DNA from: Filosporella fistucella
Taxonomy: Eukaryota > Ascomycota > Leotiomycetes > Helotiales
Direction: 5' to 3'
Assembly (NCBI GenBank): GCA_030077755.1
Contig: JAQJZZ010000008.1
Location: 1-64,000, forward strand
Length of the DNA: 64,000 nucleotides
The notes under the pieces are model-generated. The model was not told the origin of the DNA. It searched no databases and saw only the letters and a list, made by a program, of their open reading frames with translations. Of the stretch, positions 1 to 11,230 are shown piece after piece (positions within the stretch are counted from its first letter, which is position 1; every line of letters starts with the position of its first letter). Both the position numbers and the translations under genes were made by a program.

Positions 1-98
1 CTAACCCTAACCCTAACCCTAACCCTAACCCTAACCCTAACCCTAACCCTAACCCTAACCCTAACCCTAACCCTAACCCTAACCCTAACCCTAACCCT
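1..98. repeat. Telomere, (CTAACC)n
   Basis: About sixteen uninterrupted copies of the CCCTAA hexamer, C-rich strand reading 5' to 3' into the chromosome, so this is a left chromosome end. The array passes directly into protein-coding-like sequence with no spacer. The hexamer is the usual telomere unit of filamentous ascomycetes. Confidence 0.98.
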
Positions 99-1284
99 TC
101 CTAGATGGAAGGCTGACGGATCCGTCGTTACCCCGCTCTTTGATTGGTGGTTCCAGAACCCGGAGTTGAAGAAACAGATGTTGGATGAGTTTGATATGTA
201 CCGCTGGCATCTTCGAGAAATTAATGGTCGCAAGAATATTGGCTGGCTAAGAAACATGTTCTACTCGATCGCTCAGCAGTTGATGCGCCAAGATCATGCC
301 TACTACATGCTATACGCGGCACTGAGACCTGATGCTACATGGCGCTTGGTTAGCTACCCCTACTATGCGAAGTATTGTGTTCCTGGAGATGGTACTTACT
401 TTTGTCATATCGATCTCAACATACCAGACTTGCTGGCCAAGTAGCGTGGCGTACACATGATTCAAGGAACAGTATCGATGGATGAAGAGGACGATGAGAA
501 TTGCACATTCTTTCTGCCTGGAATGTAGCACAAGCTAGGAGAATGGTGGGATCGCGTAGTTGCTCGAGGACAGGCTATAGATGGGTTTGTTTATCGGATC
601 ACTGACCAGCTTTTTACCAAAGAAGACGCCAAAGTTCTAGGATTGGAGGGCTGGAGGAACGTACCCTGCAGGCCAGGAGACGCGAGAATCACGTTGCTAT
701 CGATACCCCATGGTGCTACCGGTCCTACCACAAAGGTGCGACGTATGATGCTTCCCTGGTTTGTGGGCATATAGGATAATGAGGAGAACTTGGAAGTGAC
801 TGAGGGAGGCACTTGGCGTATGCTATCCGAGTCGCACAGAGATTAGACTGCTCTAATGGCTACGCCATCCGGGCTAGCTAATAGATATGGCGCTATACCC
901 TTTAGATTTCCTGCAAGCTTTGAATTAGGGGGTTTAGGGGCCTTGTCTGATGCTCTCGTGTGTCGTAGACGCTGGAGCTTACCTGTAGTTTTAAAGGAGA
1001 GGAACATATTGCTGGGTGACGATAGGGAAGCTGCTCACAGATTTATTATAGAAGGACGTGAGAGAGCTGCGCGTGTGGCTTTGGCTTTATATAGGGATAT
1101 GATAGAGGAGGAGAAGCGTGTGTTTAAGGAGAAGTCGTTCTATTTTCACTTAGAGCGATCTCGTGCTTCCGGAACTCCCATGCCTGAGGTTGAGCCAGAT
1201 GTGGATATATTGGATAAAGGGGTTTTGACGGAGGCCTATAGGGAGGGTCTTTACTTTGCAGAGGATTGGAACGTGGAGAAGTAG
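97..1284 (+). pseudogene. Telomere-truncated gene relic with four in-frame TAG codons
   Basis: One reading frame runs from the last telomere repeat to the TAG at 1282-1284 and is interrupted only by TAG codons at 442, 526, 772 and 844. All four can be explained by CAG to TAG, the CpA to TpA change expected from RIP. The protein reads as an ordinary globular sequence across each stop. A GDGTYFCHIDLNIPDL segment at about 388-432 followed by TFFLPGM at about 505-525 resembles the HxD region of a 2-oxoglutarate/Fe(II) dioxygenase fold, but this is a weak motif call. The 5' end is missing because the telomere begins inside the gene. The family is not identified with certainty; that it is a broken gene is well supported. 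Confidence 0.8.
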
Positions 1285-1329
1285 GTGTGGAATAGTCAAG
1301 GGGCGACTGTTCTTGGGGGAGGACGTATG

Positions 1330-1486
1330 TGGTGGGGTTGAAGCCCCGTGATTTTAGGTCATGTGTTTTACCGGTAGATAGTTTTTCCGCTCCGGTGCTC
1401 ACTTCACATATAGTGTAGCCCGAGCATAACTTAATAATGTAATCCTTCTTCTTCTTTCAAATACCACCCCTATTATTTTGGTTATT
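1330..1486 (-). repeat. Dispersed repeat R1, telomere-proximal copy
   Basis: The reverse complement of this segment matches 17979-18135 nearly base for base over about 155 bp. Shared blocks include TTTGAAAGAAGAAGAAGGAT, GTGAGCACCGGAGCGGAAAA and TCTACCGGTAAAACAC. The differences are almost all C/T or G/A transitions, with the 18 kb copy the more AT-rich. Read on the minus strand, the distal part has a tRNA-like anticodon arm around a TAA triplet and a TTCAACC loop, so a tRNA-related SINE is possible. This copy lies just downstream of the truncated telomeric gene. Confidence 0.85.
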
Positions 1487-4400
1487 GTGTTGTTTATCGT
1501 GCACTCAGACGGCACACTTCCTATCCCTTCACAATATGAGAAAGCTCTAGGTGCACGCTACTTTAGCTAATATAATTATTAAGGAAGCCGATTATTTATA
1601 ACTAGTAGACTAGATAAGGGATTAAATGCCTACTTTATAAAAGCATCTAAGCATATTACCTCATAGAGCAATAATAAGAAGAATTAAGATAATGGTTTTA
1701 ATATTTATAACGGCTATGCTAATTATAATAATCAATGTCTTACTAGCACTAGTCCCAAGGACCAAAATCACCTATTTAGCAGGCTATAAACCTATAATAG
1801 CAAGGATTTCATTCCGCTAACCGGGTGCCCGGAATTATAAAGAAGGATTATTATAAAGATTCCGAGCTATTACTAAGAGGTTAATCTTAGAGTAAGCCCC
1901 TTTATAACGAAGCTAACCACGCTTAAAAGCATTAAGCATTCAAAGTAAGAGGGTCTCTAAAGCACCTCGTGGCCGCTTTCTTTAAAAAAGGTAATTAAAC
2001 CGGAAAAACGTATGCCAATTCTTAAATGCTTAAAAATTGCGGTATAATAGAGCACTTATAGTGAGTATAATAATGCCTGCATACGCGTGATTAAATATAT
2101 AATAGCTATAATAGCTATAATTGCTTTATTTGGCCAAGGCTATTAGGTTTAATTCATTTTCAATATTTTCTCTTATATAATTCTCGAAATTAAAATTGGC
2201 CCGATTCTTAGCTAAAAACTTCTCTTTAGTAATTAAAGCAGCTATTTATTACTATCATGCACTTTAAAACTATAAAATCTTTACACGAGTGCATGCCTTG
2301 CATAAATAGGCTAAAATGCTACTATTTGCCTATATAGTGCCGTTTAGCTTTGCCTATAAATATGGTGAGATTAAAGCACTTGGTTTCTATTATTAAAAGA
2401 ATATTTGGCATAGTGATAAGATATAAATAATATAAACTAATAAGAGATCCCCGATTATTTTAGGCAAGAACCTAATATTATCTTTATAAGCCCTAAATTA
2501 CTATTAGCCTTTATAATATTAAGTATAAATTATAACCAGTTTTTCCTATATTAATAAATAGCGCTATTAAGTAATATTTCACTATATAATAAATAATAAT
2601 TCAGGTTCCTATAATGGGGGGCTAGGTGGGATATGGCATAGCATTAATACGTGCTTTAAGAAGTCCTAAGCATATAACTCGTAAATATTTATAGCTTTAG
2701 GATATAAGATTATGCTTCCGTCCTTACCCTTGGTTAAAAACATAGCCTGGAGCTTAGCGTTACTTTGAATTTGCTAAAAAAGAGCGAGTTTAGCATTATT
2801 AAAGAGTTTAGAATTATTTAGGTAAAAGAGCCACGAGCTTCTAAAGTCTTCTAAATCTAGATTATCCTTTAACCTCTAAGATTCTATTGGGACTAAGTCT
2901 TTTGCCTAGAATAAGAGCTTATTATAGAATAGGCCATAGGCGTGCTAATACTCGGAAACCATTAAGTCGGAAATCTATAATATTTGCAATTTGATTCCTT
3001 AATATTCTATTAATTATTCATTTAAGAACCACCGAGCTTGCTTTTTAATAATAGCATCTTTTTTAACTTTAAATAGGTATAGTCTCCACTATAGGATATA
3101 CCTAAATAGGGTCTCGGCTAGCTATTAAAAGAATCTCTTATAAATCTTAGCGAGAAAGATAAGTATTTGGTTTTCATCTTTTTATTCTTAGAAATAAGCA
3201 TAATTAAAGATCACTAATTAAGCAATTTAGGTTAAAGCTAATAAGTGGCTATTAAAGTTTCCCGGTTCCTTTTATAATTCCCGGTTTTTCCCGCGGACTT
3301 TTTTATTAAGTATAGCATAGAAATTTAGGATAGGTAATTTAAATAGCACGCTATTAATAATATAGCAGATTAGAGCGAAATAGAGTCGCTAAATAGCATG
3401 CTTTAAAGCTAGCTTTGCCTCTTTTTTATCCTTAATATTTAAGGCTTTTATAATTTTATCCATAGCCTAGATTTGCTAAGCAATTAGCTAAATAACGTCC
3501 CCTGAGAGTATTTATTTTGGCTAGGCTCAAATAAAATAACCGTTATTATAATATATTATTCGATAATAATATATTAATAATTGCTTTATAATAGTAAAGT
3601 ATGTAATTAATATTAATGCATTCTTAAAATACCGAAACCCATTAGCTTTATTAAATGCCCCGGCATAGAATTTATTTAAGATATTAGCCTACTATTATAT
3701 TATTTTCCGGTCCGGTAAGGTATTATTATATAACCGGTACGCATTTCTTAATATAGCCTTAATAATAATGAGAATTCAAACGAGATTAGGATCCGTAACA
3801 TTTTCACTATTTAAATCAAGCTCTTTTTTTAGTGGTAGTTTATATGAGCTCCAAATCTCCTTATCCTTTAAATTGGATATATAATATGGAAACCCGGTTA
3901 GGTTATATAATTATAGCACCCGTTTTAATCTAAAATCTCTAATATTATAAATAATATTAGCCTATTCCTCAATATTCACCTTTATATTTTTATAATCCTT
4001 CTTTAGCTTAATAAATAAGTCTTTTTTAGGCGGTAATAATGGAATGGAATTTATAAGAATCCCTCTAAATCTATCTTTTGCCTCCTCTTTAATTATTATA
4101 AAATAGTTTACCCGGCTCCGAGTTATAAAGTAGCTTTATAATAAACATTCTTCCTAAAGCAGCGTTTTTTTATAATCTTTCGCCTTCTTTCTATGGACTA
4201 TTATATAATCCCGTATACGTGGAAAATGAATAATATAGAAATCTCCGGGCTCACATAGCAAATAGTGATAGCTAGTCTAAAGCTTAAGATGTTTAATAGC
4301 TAGGCCACCACTAATAGGCTTCTTATCTTTAAGAGTATCTAAAGATCGCAAATCCAATGAATTAATATACTCTAGATAGCTCTTTAATGTCTGGCCTATG

Positions 4401-4700
4401 AGTCAATGCGGCTTCTTTCTTAGGTGTTGCTTAATACTGGTTTAACTTGGCCCAATGCACGTCTAGCAACGCTTATACACCATAACTTGGTGGCCTAAAT
4501 CATATGCCAGATCCATTTCATATAAATAAAGAATAAAACACGCTAAAATCAATGCTTAACGTGAAGAAACTAACTTACTAGCTAATCTTACCAAACCCCT
4601 TTTATGAGATAACCTTTAATGAGCGAAGCAGGGATCTGCCATGGGTGGGACGGACCACATACTGGTCCGCAAACTCCTTTTATCCTCCAAAAGGGCCTTC
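1487..4700. other. AT-rich, RIP-like block without an intact gene
   Basis: About 3.2 kb dominated by A, T and TA dinucleotides, with stops in every frame and no reading frame of useful length. Isolated GC-bearing words suggest mutated former coding sequence; the stretch near 4200-4490 read on the minus strand gives short coding-like pieces broken by TAA and TAG. This is what a RIP-inactivated transposon looks like, but the element type cannot be recognised by eye. Confidence 0.7.
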
Positions 4701-4712
4701 ACATAAGAGGTA

Positions 4713-4737
4713 GCCTAAGCCTAAGCCTAAGCCTAAG
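4713..4737. repeat. Interstitial degenerate telomere-like array (GCCTAA)4
   Basis: Four tandem copies of GCCTAA, one base different from the CCCTAA telomere unit, at the inner edge of the AT-rich block and before the first intact gene. It could be an old internal telomere tract altered by a single substitution and then expanded, or an unrelated hexamer. Confidence 0.75.
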
Positions 4738-5076
4738 ATAGATAATCACCGGCTCATAGATAATTTACGAGAAGGGATTTCATTTATGGTTCTGCAATAA
4801 AGCTTTTACAACTTTTCACTAGTCCTAGTCTACCGCCTCGCCCTACAAGATTTTCAAGTACCTGGCGGGCTTTTGTTTCGCGGATAGCGCGAATGTTAAA
4901 CCTGCCCAGCCGAAGTAGTGCTCTTAGTCGAGAGGATTAGGATCGACAATAAATATAGCCTCTGCCAGATGCCCATCCATGTCCTTCCCCGAGCTATCCA
5001 ACAAATGGCGAAGAGCTATAGGCGCAGCAAGAAACTGAATAATCATCAGAATATAGTTTTTAGCTAATGGAACTCC

Positions 5077-6459
5077 TTAACAGCCGTCAAATACTGGCGG
5101 AATACCACTTTCATCCCACGAAATCTTCACACCAGCCGCCTTACAAGCCTTAATAACTTCCTCGCATCCTTGCTCATCTTCCAGAGCATGAACATCACCA
5201 TCTCCCTTCAGCCAAATTGCAATCGAGCGTAGCTTTGGAAAGCGCGTTTCTTTCTTCCTAACAAGCTCACAAACCAGGTCACTTAGTTGACCTGGGTAGA
5301 AGTCTTCATCGTATTCTTCTTTATCACGGGAGAAGTAACTTGAACAGTCGTAATTTTCGAATTTTGTAGAGATCTCTAGTTGTAATACTTCAAGAGTAGG
5401 CGGTAAGATCTCAGACCAGACAACAGGAACGATCGGGACACCAAGCATGTTGGCATATGATAATGATTGAATCAGGAAAACGACCGGCAGCCCAACGTAT
5501 CTCAAGCTGACAAATGTGTGAAGATCAATCGTTCCAGTTGGTTGTAAGCCTCCGGAACAGTCGCCTTGGGAGTCGCCGTAAATAAAGAGTTCTTCAAGAC
5601 TAGACGCTTGTGACTGAAGGGAATCGCTGAATTCTTTTGCTTTAAGGACGGGTACGAATCCCGTATGTCCTATTTCGAAAAATTCGTCATTGACCTCACT
5701 GAGTTTCAGCTCGAAGTGGAGAGACTTCAATGCTTTTGGCCAGGAGAGAAGTTTTGCTAGACTTGGATCTGCTGGAAGAGTGTTGATAAGACGTAAGGAT
5801 GCGACATTTGAACTTTTTGGTTGTTGAGTGCTGTTTTGTGTGAGAAATTGCCAATTTCGTATGCCAGATATACTGAGGAGATGAATGTTGGGAAAGTTGC
5901 AATAGGAACAGATTTCCTCATTGCATCCGATGTTTTTGAGATTCCCAGTCTGGTAGTCGATGTCTTGACTCTCCACGATCTCAACTTCGATATGAGTTGC
6001 AGTAGAGAGAAGTTGTCTTTTTCTGTGTAATGTGTCTAATGAGAACTTGACATGGAGAGATGAAAGTGACGGCTGCAAAGCTTGGATTAGTGGGAGAACG
6101 GTCTCCTCTTGATCAGGCTTGCAATTGAAGGAGGCTCCCATGATGTAAGAACGTAATTGATCGGATTCTGAAATCGTACGTAGAAGAAGAGAGGAGTTGA
6201 ATATGCGCGTTGCATGGTAAGGAGGTTTGCGGGAGAATTGCTGATGATTACTTTTCCAATCTGGTACAAGAGATGGGTTGTAATTCGAATTTCCACGCAG
6301 CCGCAAGCTTTCCGAGATGTAAACGTATTGATAGATATGAGAGACAGAACTTCGATAGAGAGCTTTCGACACTCTCGCAAGTGATAGAAGGGAGTCACTG
6401 GGGACTTGTAATAGGATGAGTCGAATGAGGTCCTCGTGCATGTCTGACCAGTCCGTCAT
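5077..6459 (-). CDS. F-box-like protein
   Basis: Single-exon gene of 460 residues. The N-terminus (residues about 6-45) has the F-box pattern: MHEDLIRLILLQVPSDSLL, then LARVSKALYRSSVSHIYQYV. The rest is leucine-rich with repeated short motifs (LRLINTLP, SLHFELKL, LEELFIYG, LEVLQLEI, LRSIAIWL), consistent with a solenoid substrate-binding region. F-box proteins bind Skp1 and select targets for SCF ubiquitin ligases; the target here is unknown. The ATG at 6457-6459 starts the conserved part, and the frame is clean despite RIP-damaged flanks. It is the most telomere-proximal intact gene seen. Confidence 0.75.
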   Translation of the reverse strand: MTDWSDMHEDLIRLILLQVPSDSLLSLARVSKALYRSSVSHIYQYVYISESLRLRGNSNYNPSLVPDWKSNHQQFSRKPPYHATRIFNSSLLLRTISESDQLRSYIMGASFNCKPDQEETVLPLIQALQPSLSSLHVKFSLDTLHRKRQLLSTATHIEVEIVESQDIDYQTGNLKNIGCNEEICSYCNFPNIHLLSISGIRNWQFLTQNSTQQPKSSNVASLRLINTLPADPSLAKLLSWPKALKSLHFELKLSEVNDEFFEIGHTGFVPVLKAKEFSDSLQSQASSLEELFIYGDSQGDCSGGLQPTGTIDLHTFVSLRYVGLPVVFLIQSLSYANMLGVPIVPVVWSEILPPTLEVLQLEISTKFENYDCSSYFSRDKEEYDEDFYPGQLSDLVCELVRKKETRFPKLRSIAIWLKGDGDVHALEDEQGCEEVIKACKAAGVKISWDESGIPPVFDGC

Positions 6460-8031
6460 GATAGTTTCCAGACTAAAGACTGCCTGGTGAAGTTATAGAA
6501 AGCTACGATATCTGGTGTATCGAATCTTCCTGTTTGTATAGAAGACAAATTCACGAAATGTTGAAGTGTGTATGTGTAATGCCGGTATTGGATGGGGGTT
6601 ATTTTCTTAGGGGAGGAGAATGCCTTGAACTTTAGTTTGAGGTTGTTGGGATTGGGGTAGTGTACGTAAGCATTCATTAATAAGCAGAATCATGTGACGT
6701 AAGCGACTTTGTCCTTAGGTATTTTGTCTAGCGTGCATTCAGCTGACCTCAGTTGTATTGGTGCTTATCAGGAGCCGCAGCAGCTTCCAAACTCGAAACA
6801 CCAACAATCTTTTCGACAACAACCACGGTTATACGCCATAGTCTATCACGGTACCTGGTAATTGAAGATTCCATGCAGCTTACGATGAAAAGCCAAATCG
6901 CGGGAGGACATGCCAATGAGAAGCACCCCGCCTTCAATGCAAAACGTCCACCTCCAACATCGGGCAACCACCAACCACCATTCAACAAAAAAACACCTAC
7001 CCAAACTACTTCGCCCCATCCTCTCAAATCACCAACAAACAACAAACACTCATCTGCCCTTCGAACAATAGCAAGCATCCGCAGCACTAGTCCGGCCAGT
7101 ACTACCAGCCCATACCGCCACCCAACAAATCGGCCAAAAATCAAGACACCAACAAAACAACCATTTCTGCAACCCGAGATCCAAGAATCCACAAACCAAC
7201 AAAAACAGCCCCGATAAGAATCCTCGCAGGCAGGATTCAAAGGATTGCAAACATGCAACTTCCCTTGCCTACGCACAAAACAAATAATAAATATTAATAT
7301 TCGGAGGCCTTTAAGCCTATTAAATGATACCGAGTACTAAACTAATTGTAGAACAAAGAAGTATAACTCAAACTTACATATCCAAACCTTTAATTTACTA
7401 ACTGAAGTTGAATGCTAAACAATACTTACCCCAGACCTAGATCTATTAAAATCTTGGTTACAACAATTGCATGACAATTTTACATGGCATTGCATCACTA
7501 TTCCCAACCCAACCCAACCCAACCAGCTCCAGCTGATCTTCCGCGCGCCTACAAACGCATCCTTCAGACCTTCAGCCGTATTCTATGCAATCCTTCTCAA
7601 TTCTATTCCCAGAGAGCCTCTTCACCCTTCGATAGATGTTACTTCTCCTTCTTCCCCTAGCCCCCTAGGCCTTAGGAATGTACTGTTGGGTCCAATTTGA
7701 GGCCAGCAATAGTCGATCACTACCTATCGTGTACCTGCTTTGAATTACGTTTTCACCTCATTCTCGGTTGTTTCTACGAGAATAGGTAATCTTGGCTTCC
7801 TACGGCGTTGCTACTATCTTAGCCTTTACCTTAGAGCTTGAATCAAGAAGCTGCTTTGAGGGGCCTGAGTCTGTCTGATTTGTGCCCCCTTTACGCGCGA
7901 TTACATAGCCCAGATTTTCGTTCCCGGTGTGCAAAAGGAGCTTTATGTTGGTAACAATTCAAGTTGTCCTTATTTTTGGCCGCCTCTGATGTTTAGCCTG
8001 CGAATTTGCCGCTTATTATACTGCTCGGTGA
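6460..8031. other. Intergenic, with a strand-asymmetric CA-rich stretch
   Basis: No supported gene. Positions 6930-7210 are C/A-rich and G-poor on the plus strand, which opens overlapping frames on both strands; neither starts with ATG or shows a domain, so both are treated as compositional artefacts. A short (CCCAA)4 run lies at about 7504-7523. Confidence 0.5.
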
Positions 8032-8095
8032 GGGGGCTATTGCAATCATTTCCTACCTAGGTATGCGCTAATCTATTTTAATTCCGACTATTCAG

Positions 8096-10340
8096 CGAAA
8101 ATCAACACCATTAAGTCAGAACTCTGTGTCGGTGGAGCCAGAAAGAGAGCCTTGAGCTGCGGCATTGAATTTGTTGATAAGATCGCCGCCATATTCGACA
8201 TTTACGCCGGAGCGGAAGCTGCGAAATGGGCTGGTGCTGGAGGTGCACTGGTAGTTGGAGGCATGTTTGCTGCACAAGCTAAGAAAATTGCAGAGGGAGG
8301 AGGTGATATCCCATTAAACATGAATATCAACAAGGACGATTTCAATAAGGCTAAACCGGTCATCAGTAAGATCATTACCATCACGAAATCTAACACCGTG
8401 TCTATAGAGAGCTCGATAGCATCATCGACTTCGTTAGATCTTGGTGCTGGTGGTGGCAAGGATCCGCAGGAAACAGGTCTTCCTGGTGCCGATTGTTGGT
8501 TGTATACTGGAAGTACTCCGGATACGTCGAATGTTGACGATTCGGAAGATCCAGATTCTGATGATGAGGTGTCTTCTCTCAAGATTCGACGACTTGCTGG
8601 ACGTATCACCTACGATCCGTCATTACTCGATAGCAGAGAGACCCCCACCGACATCTCAAGCAATCCAGGTAAGAAGATGCAAACTTCACAGTCCATCTAT
8701 TAGTTCTAGTAGCAATGTCCCAAACCAAGCTTTCCCCAATCAGACCTTCACTAACCCTCCATTTCTCCGTAGCGGATCTCGCAAAACGAGCCTTAGAAAA
8801 TCTCGGAAACTGTCCACAAACTTTCCCCGCCAACTTTAAGGCTTCTTTTATGCCCGGTGTTAAAGGTATTGCCAAGATCCCTAAGGATTTATGGTGGTGG
8901 GTTCCTCTACCACAAACAGATGCAGCAGGTCTCTATACCATCAGCACTTTATAAAAGGTTCCTAATGACCAAGTGGGAGGTACACCGCCTGTACCTATCG
9001 GATATGTTTAAGATCCGAATGCGGCGGGTAAGAAAGTCAGCGTTGATCATATTTGTGAGTGCCCTTTTTTCCATCCATTTCAATGTCTTATGTACGAGGA
9101 GAGCGTTTTGGACAACTGGGAATCCATGATTTGTTCGACTTATGAATCCTTATGGACCTTCTCATCTTTTCGTCGAGATCTGCTAGCAAGTAGTTATATG
9201 AAGGCTACAATGTCTCTTCCTCGTTTCTCGAATGTAGCACATTGAGAGATGTAGAAAGGCTACCATTGTCTTTCTCTCATTCATCGACTATAGCACATTG
9301 AGATGCCACAAGGTAACCGTCTATACAGATGAAAAATCCTTCCTTAAGGATTTCTTCCTCTCCGTCTTCAAAGACGCAAACGATCCACGATGTCAACCAT
9401 TTTTCGATCTAATGCTCCAGAATTCAAAATATGTGAATCCAACATATCCAGGCAAAGATAAGGGTTCTCGCATGCAGGTAAGGCTTATTAGGGAGCAAAA
9501 AGCTTCCCAATCCATCCAGTGCCGCTCTTAAAACATATTTTACTAGCAAATACTCCTATTCGTCCCTTCATGCAATTGCTAACTCACCATTCTTCCGTAG
9601 CTTCTATTCAATCTTTAACCAAACGTGCAAAACGGAGCTTTCCTCGGACTCGAAAGAAATATCAACTCCGTTAAAGGAAGTCTTATGAATCCTGGGTTGG
9701 TTGGTATTCAAGCTGTTAATGAGAGAAAAGAACTCGATGCAACGGATAAGAATTTGAATTTATTAAATGACATGTAAGTCTTCCTAGCCTTTTCAAATAG
9801 CAAAGCTTATACATTATAGCGCTATGGCTTGGTCTATTCTTAAGATTCCGGCGGCAGCAGAGAAAATGAAGACAATCAACAACAATATCTATAGAGCCTT
9901 ATAAGTCACCTCACCTCCATCTCGCCTCTCAAATCTAATCCATCAACAGCATAGCAATCGACAAGTTAGAATCCTGCGCCCCTATCAAAGGAGGTGGCAA
10001 TGGACCTAACGCCCAAACATGGGCATCAGCCTACCAAGATTGGATCAGTGCCTTCTTTAGAGACAGACAAGCTGAAACCATCGCCTATGTGACGAAAATC
10101 AAACAAACCATCGAAGCCACCCCAATGACATTAACCGAAGCAGGCGGACAGGAGAAGAACAAATTCGGACGCGCTTTCGACGCTATCAATGCTGCTTTCC
10201 CTAATGAACACTGGGTACTCGATATAGCTTCGCTACTAGACTTTTTAGGCGACGCAATCGAGACGATTCAAAAACGAGATAGTTCTATTATTGGATGTCC
10301 CGGTTGTGATAACCTCTTAAAATTATATAAAAAACCATAA
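8096..10340 (+). pseudogene. Broken multi-exon gene, family not identified
   Basis: Several coding-like exons with good splice sites: 8096-8668 (possibly preceded by an intron ending TTCAG), intron 8669-8772, exon 8773 to 9054, exon about 9300-9477, exon from 9601, intron about 9775-9818, and a last part ending 10340. The first exon has a hydrophobic glycine/alanine segment (about 8205-8280) and acidic linkers; later exons are rich in Asn, Asp and Lys. In-frame TAA codons occur at 8952, 9009 and 9616; the last two sit where CAA (Gln) would fit. The track-like start at 8152 is TTG, so no ATG supports it. It resembles non-catalytic tails of large secreted fungal proteins only loosely, and no function is assigned. 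Confidence 0.55.
9199..9303. repeat. Two-copy tandem repeat of about 50 bp
   Basis: Two diverged head-to-tail copies, about 9199-9247 and 9253-9303. Both begin GAAGGCTAC or GAAAGGCTAC, contain a TCTCxxTC block and end TAGCACATTGAGA. The array lies between two coding-like exons of the broken gene, probably in an intron. Confidence 0.75.
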
Positions 10341-10429
10341 TTAAATTAGGTTATAAAATAAGGGATTATATAATAGGATTAAGGGTTTTAAGGGGTTTAA
10401 GGAAATTAGGCCTTAATTTACTTAAATTA

Positions 10430-10610
10430 TCTTAAGCTAAATAAACTTATTAAAAATAAAGGTTTTATATAAGATTAGCACTTTCATTATTAAATAAGAT
10501 TCTTTATATTTAATAATATTATAATTAAAACGTTTATATAATATATTTATCCCTTACCTAAAATTATTATATAAGCACCGGCCTATATAGCAACTATTAT
10601 AAAAGGCTCT
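10430..10610 (+). repeat. Dispersed repeat R2, heavily mutated copy
   Basis: Matches 11040-11230 in the same orientation. Aligned words include TTTTATATAAGATTAGCACTT against TTTTATATAAGACTAGCACTT, ATTCTTTATATTTAATAAT against ATTCTTTATACTTAGTAAT, and AAGCACCGGCCTATATAGCAA against GAGCATCGGCCCGTATAGCAA. Nearly all differences are C to T or G to A in this copy, the direction expected from RIP. It may be a long terminal repeat remnant. Confidence 0.75.
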
Positions 10611-11039
10611 TTATTAAGCTTTTAACTATTAATAATTCTTTTAAAGAATTTTAAAATAAAAGGTAAAGAGCTAAGAGCATAATTATATAAAAATATAATA
10701 AAACTTACGGGTTTTAAATATATTATTAAATATAAGCTAATAAGGAAAATAAGAAGAAGGTAATTAATATAAGAAAAAAACGATTATAGGCGCTATATTA
10801 TAAAGCTTAAAGCAATTTGACTTAAGTATATTTTTCCTTATATAATAACCTCTTATATTTTAGCAAATTATTACGGTCACAGGCTCATCACGAGAGCAGG
10901 ACAAAGAATTCGCCGTCTCTTAATAGTTTTAAGAACCGCGTGGGGAAGTCACGGGAAAAGGTCACGTGATGGATCCCCGGATCCCTATAAGCGAGATAGC
11001 GAAGGGGAATTCACGGATCCAGCCCTAAGGAATCCTAGG

Positions 11040-11230
11040 ATCTAATTAAGAACGAGGATTTTATATAAGACTAGCACTTCTGCCATTAGATAGGAGCTTC
11101 GTGCTCAACTTTAAATAGTATTCTTTATACTTAGTAATATTATAACTAGAATGTCTTCGTGATATACCTATCCCTTACCCAGAACCATTATACGAGCATC
11201 GGCCCGTATAGCAACCGTTATACAAATTTA
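11040..11230 (+). repeat. Dispersed repeat R2, better preserved copy
   Basis: Second copy of the repeat at 10430-10610, about 600 bp downstream in direct orientation. It carries roughly 25 extra bases (GGAGCTTCGTGCTCAACTTT region) absent from the other copy. The direct orientation and TATATAA plus CCTATCCC words would fit LTRs, but no primer-binding site or internal coding region remains. Confidence 0.7.

Noticed and set aside
6749..7276. Overlapping open frames of 154 and 175 codons on opposite strands
   Set aside because: The region is C/A-rich and G-poor, which opens frames by chance. The plus-strand frame begins with TTG and neither has a domain.
7504..7523. (CCCAA)4 as a telomere-like repeat
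   Set aside because: The unit is five bases and too short an array to distinguish from chance in C/A-rich DNA.
8152..8703. A 183-codon gene starting at 8152
   Set aside because: The first codon is TTG, and the open frame extends upstream to a 3' splice site near 8095 and stops at an intron donor near 8669. It is an exon of a larger broken gene.
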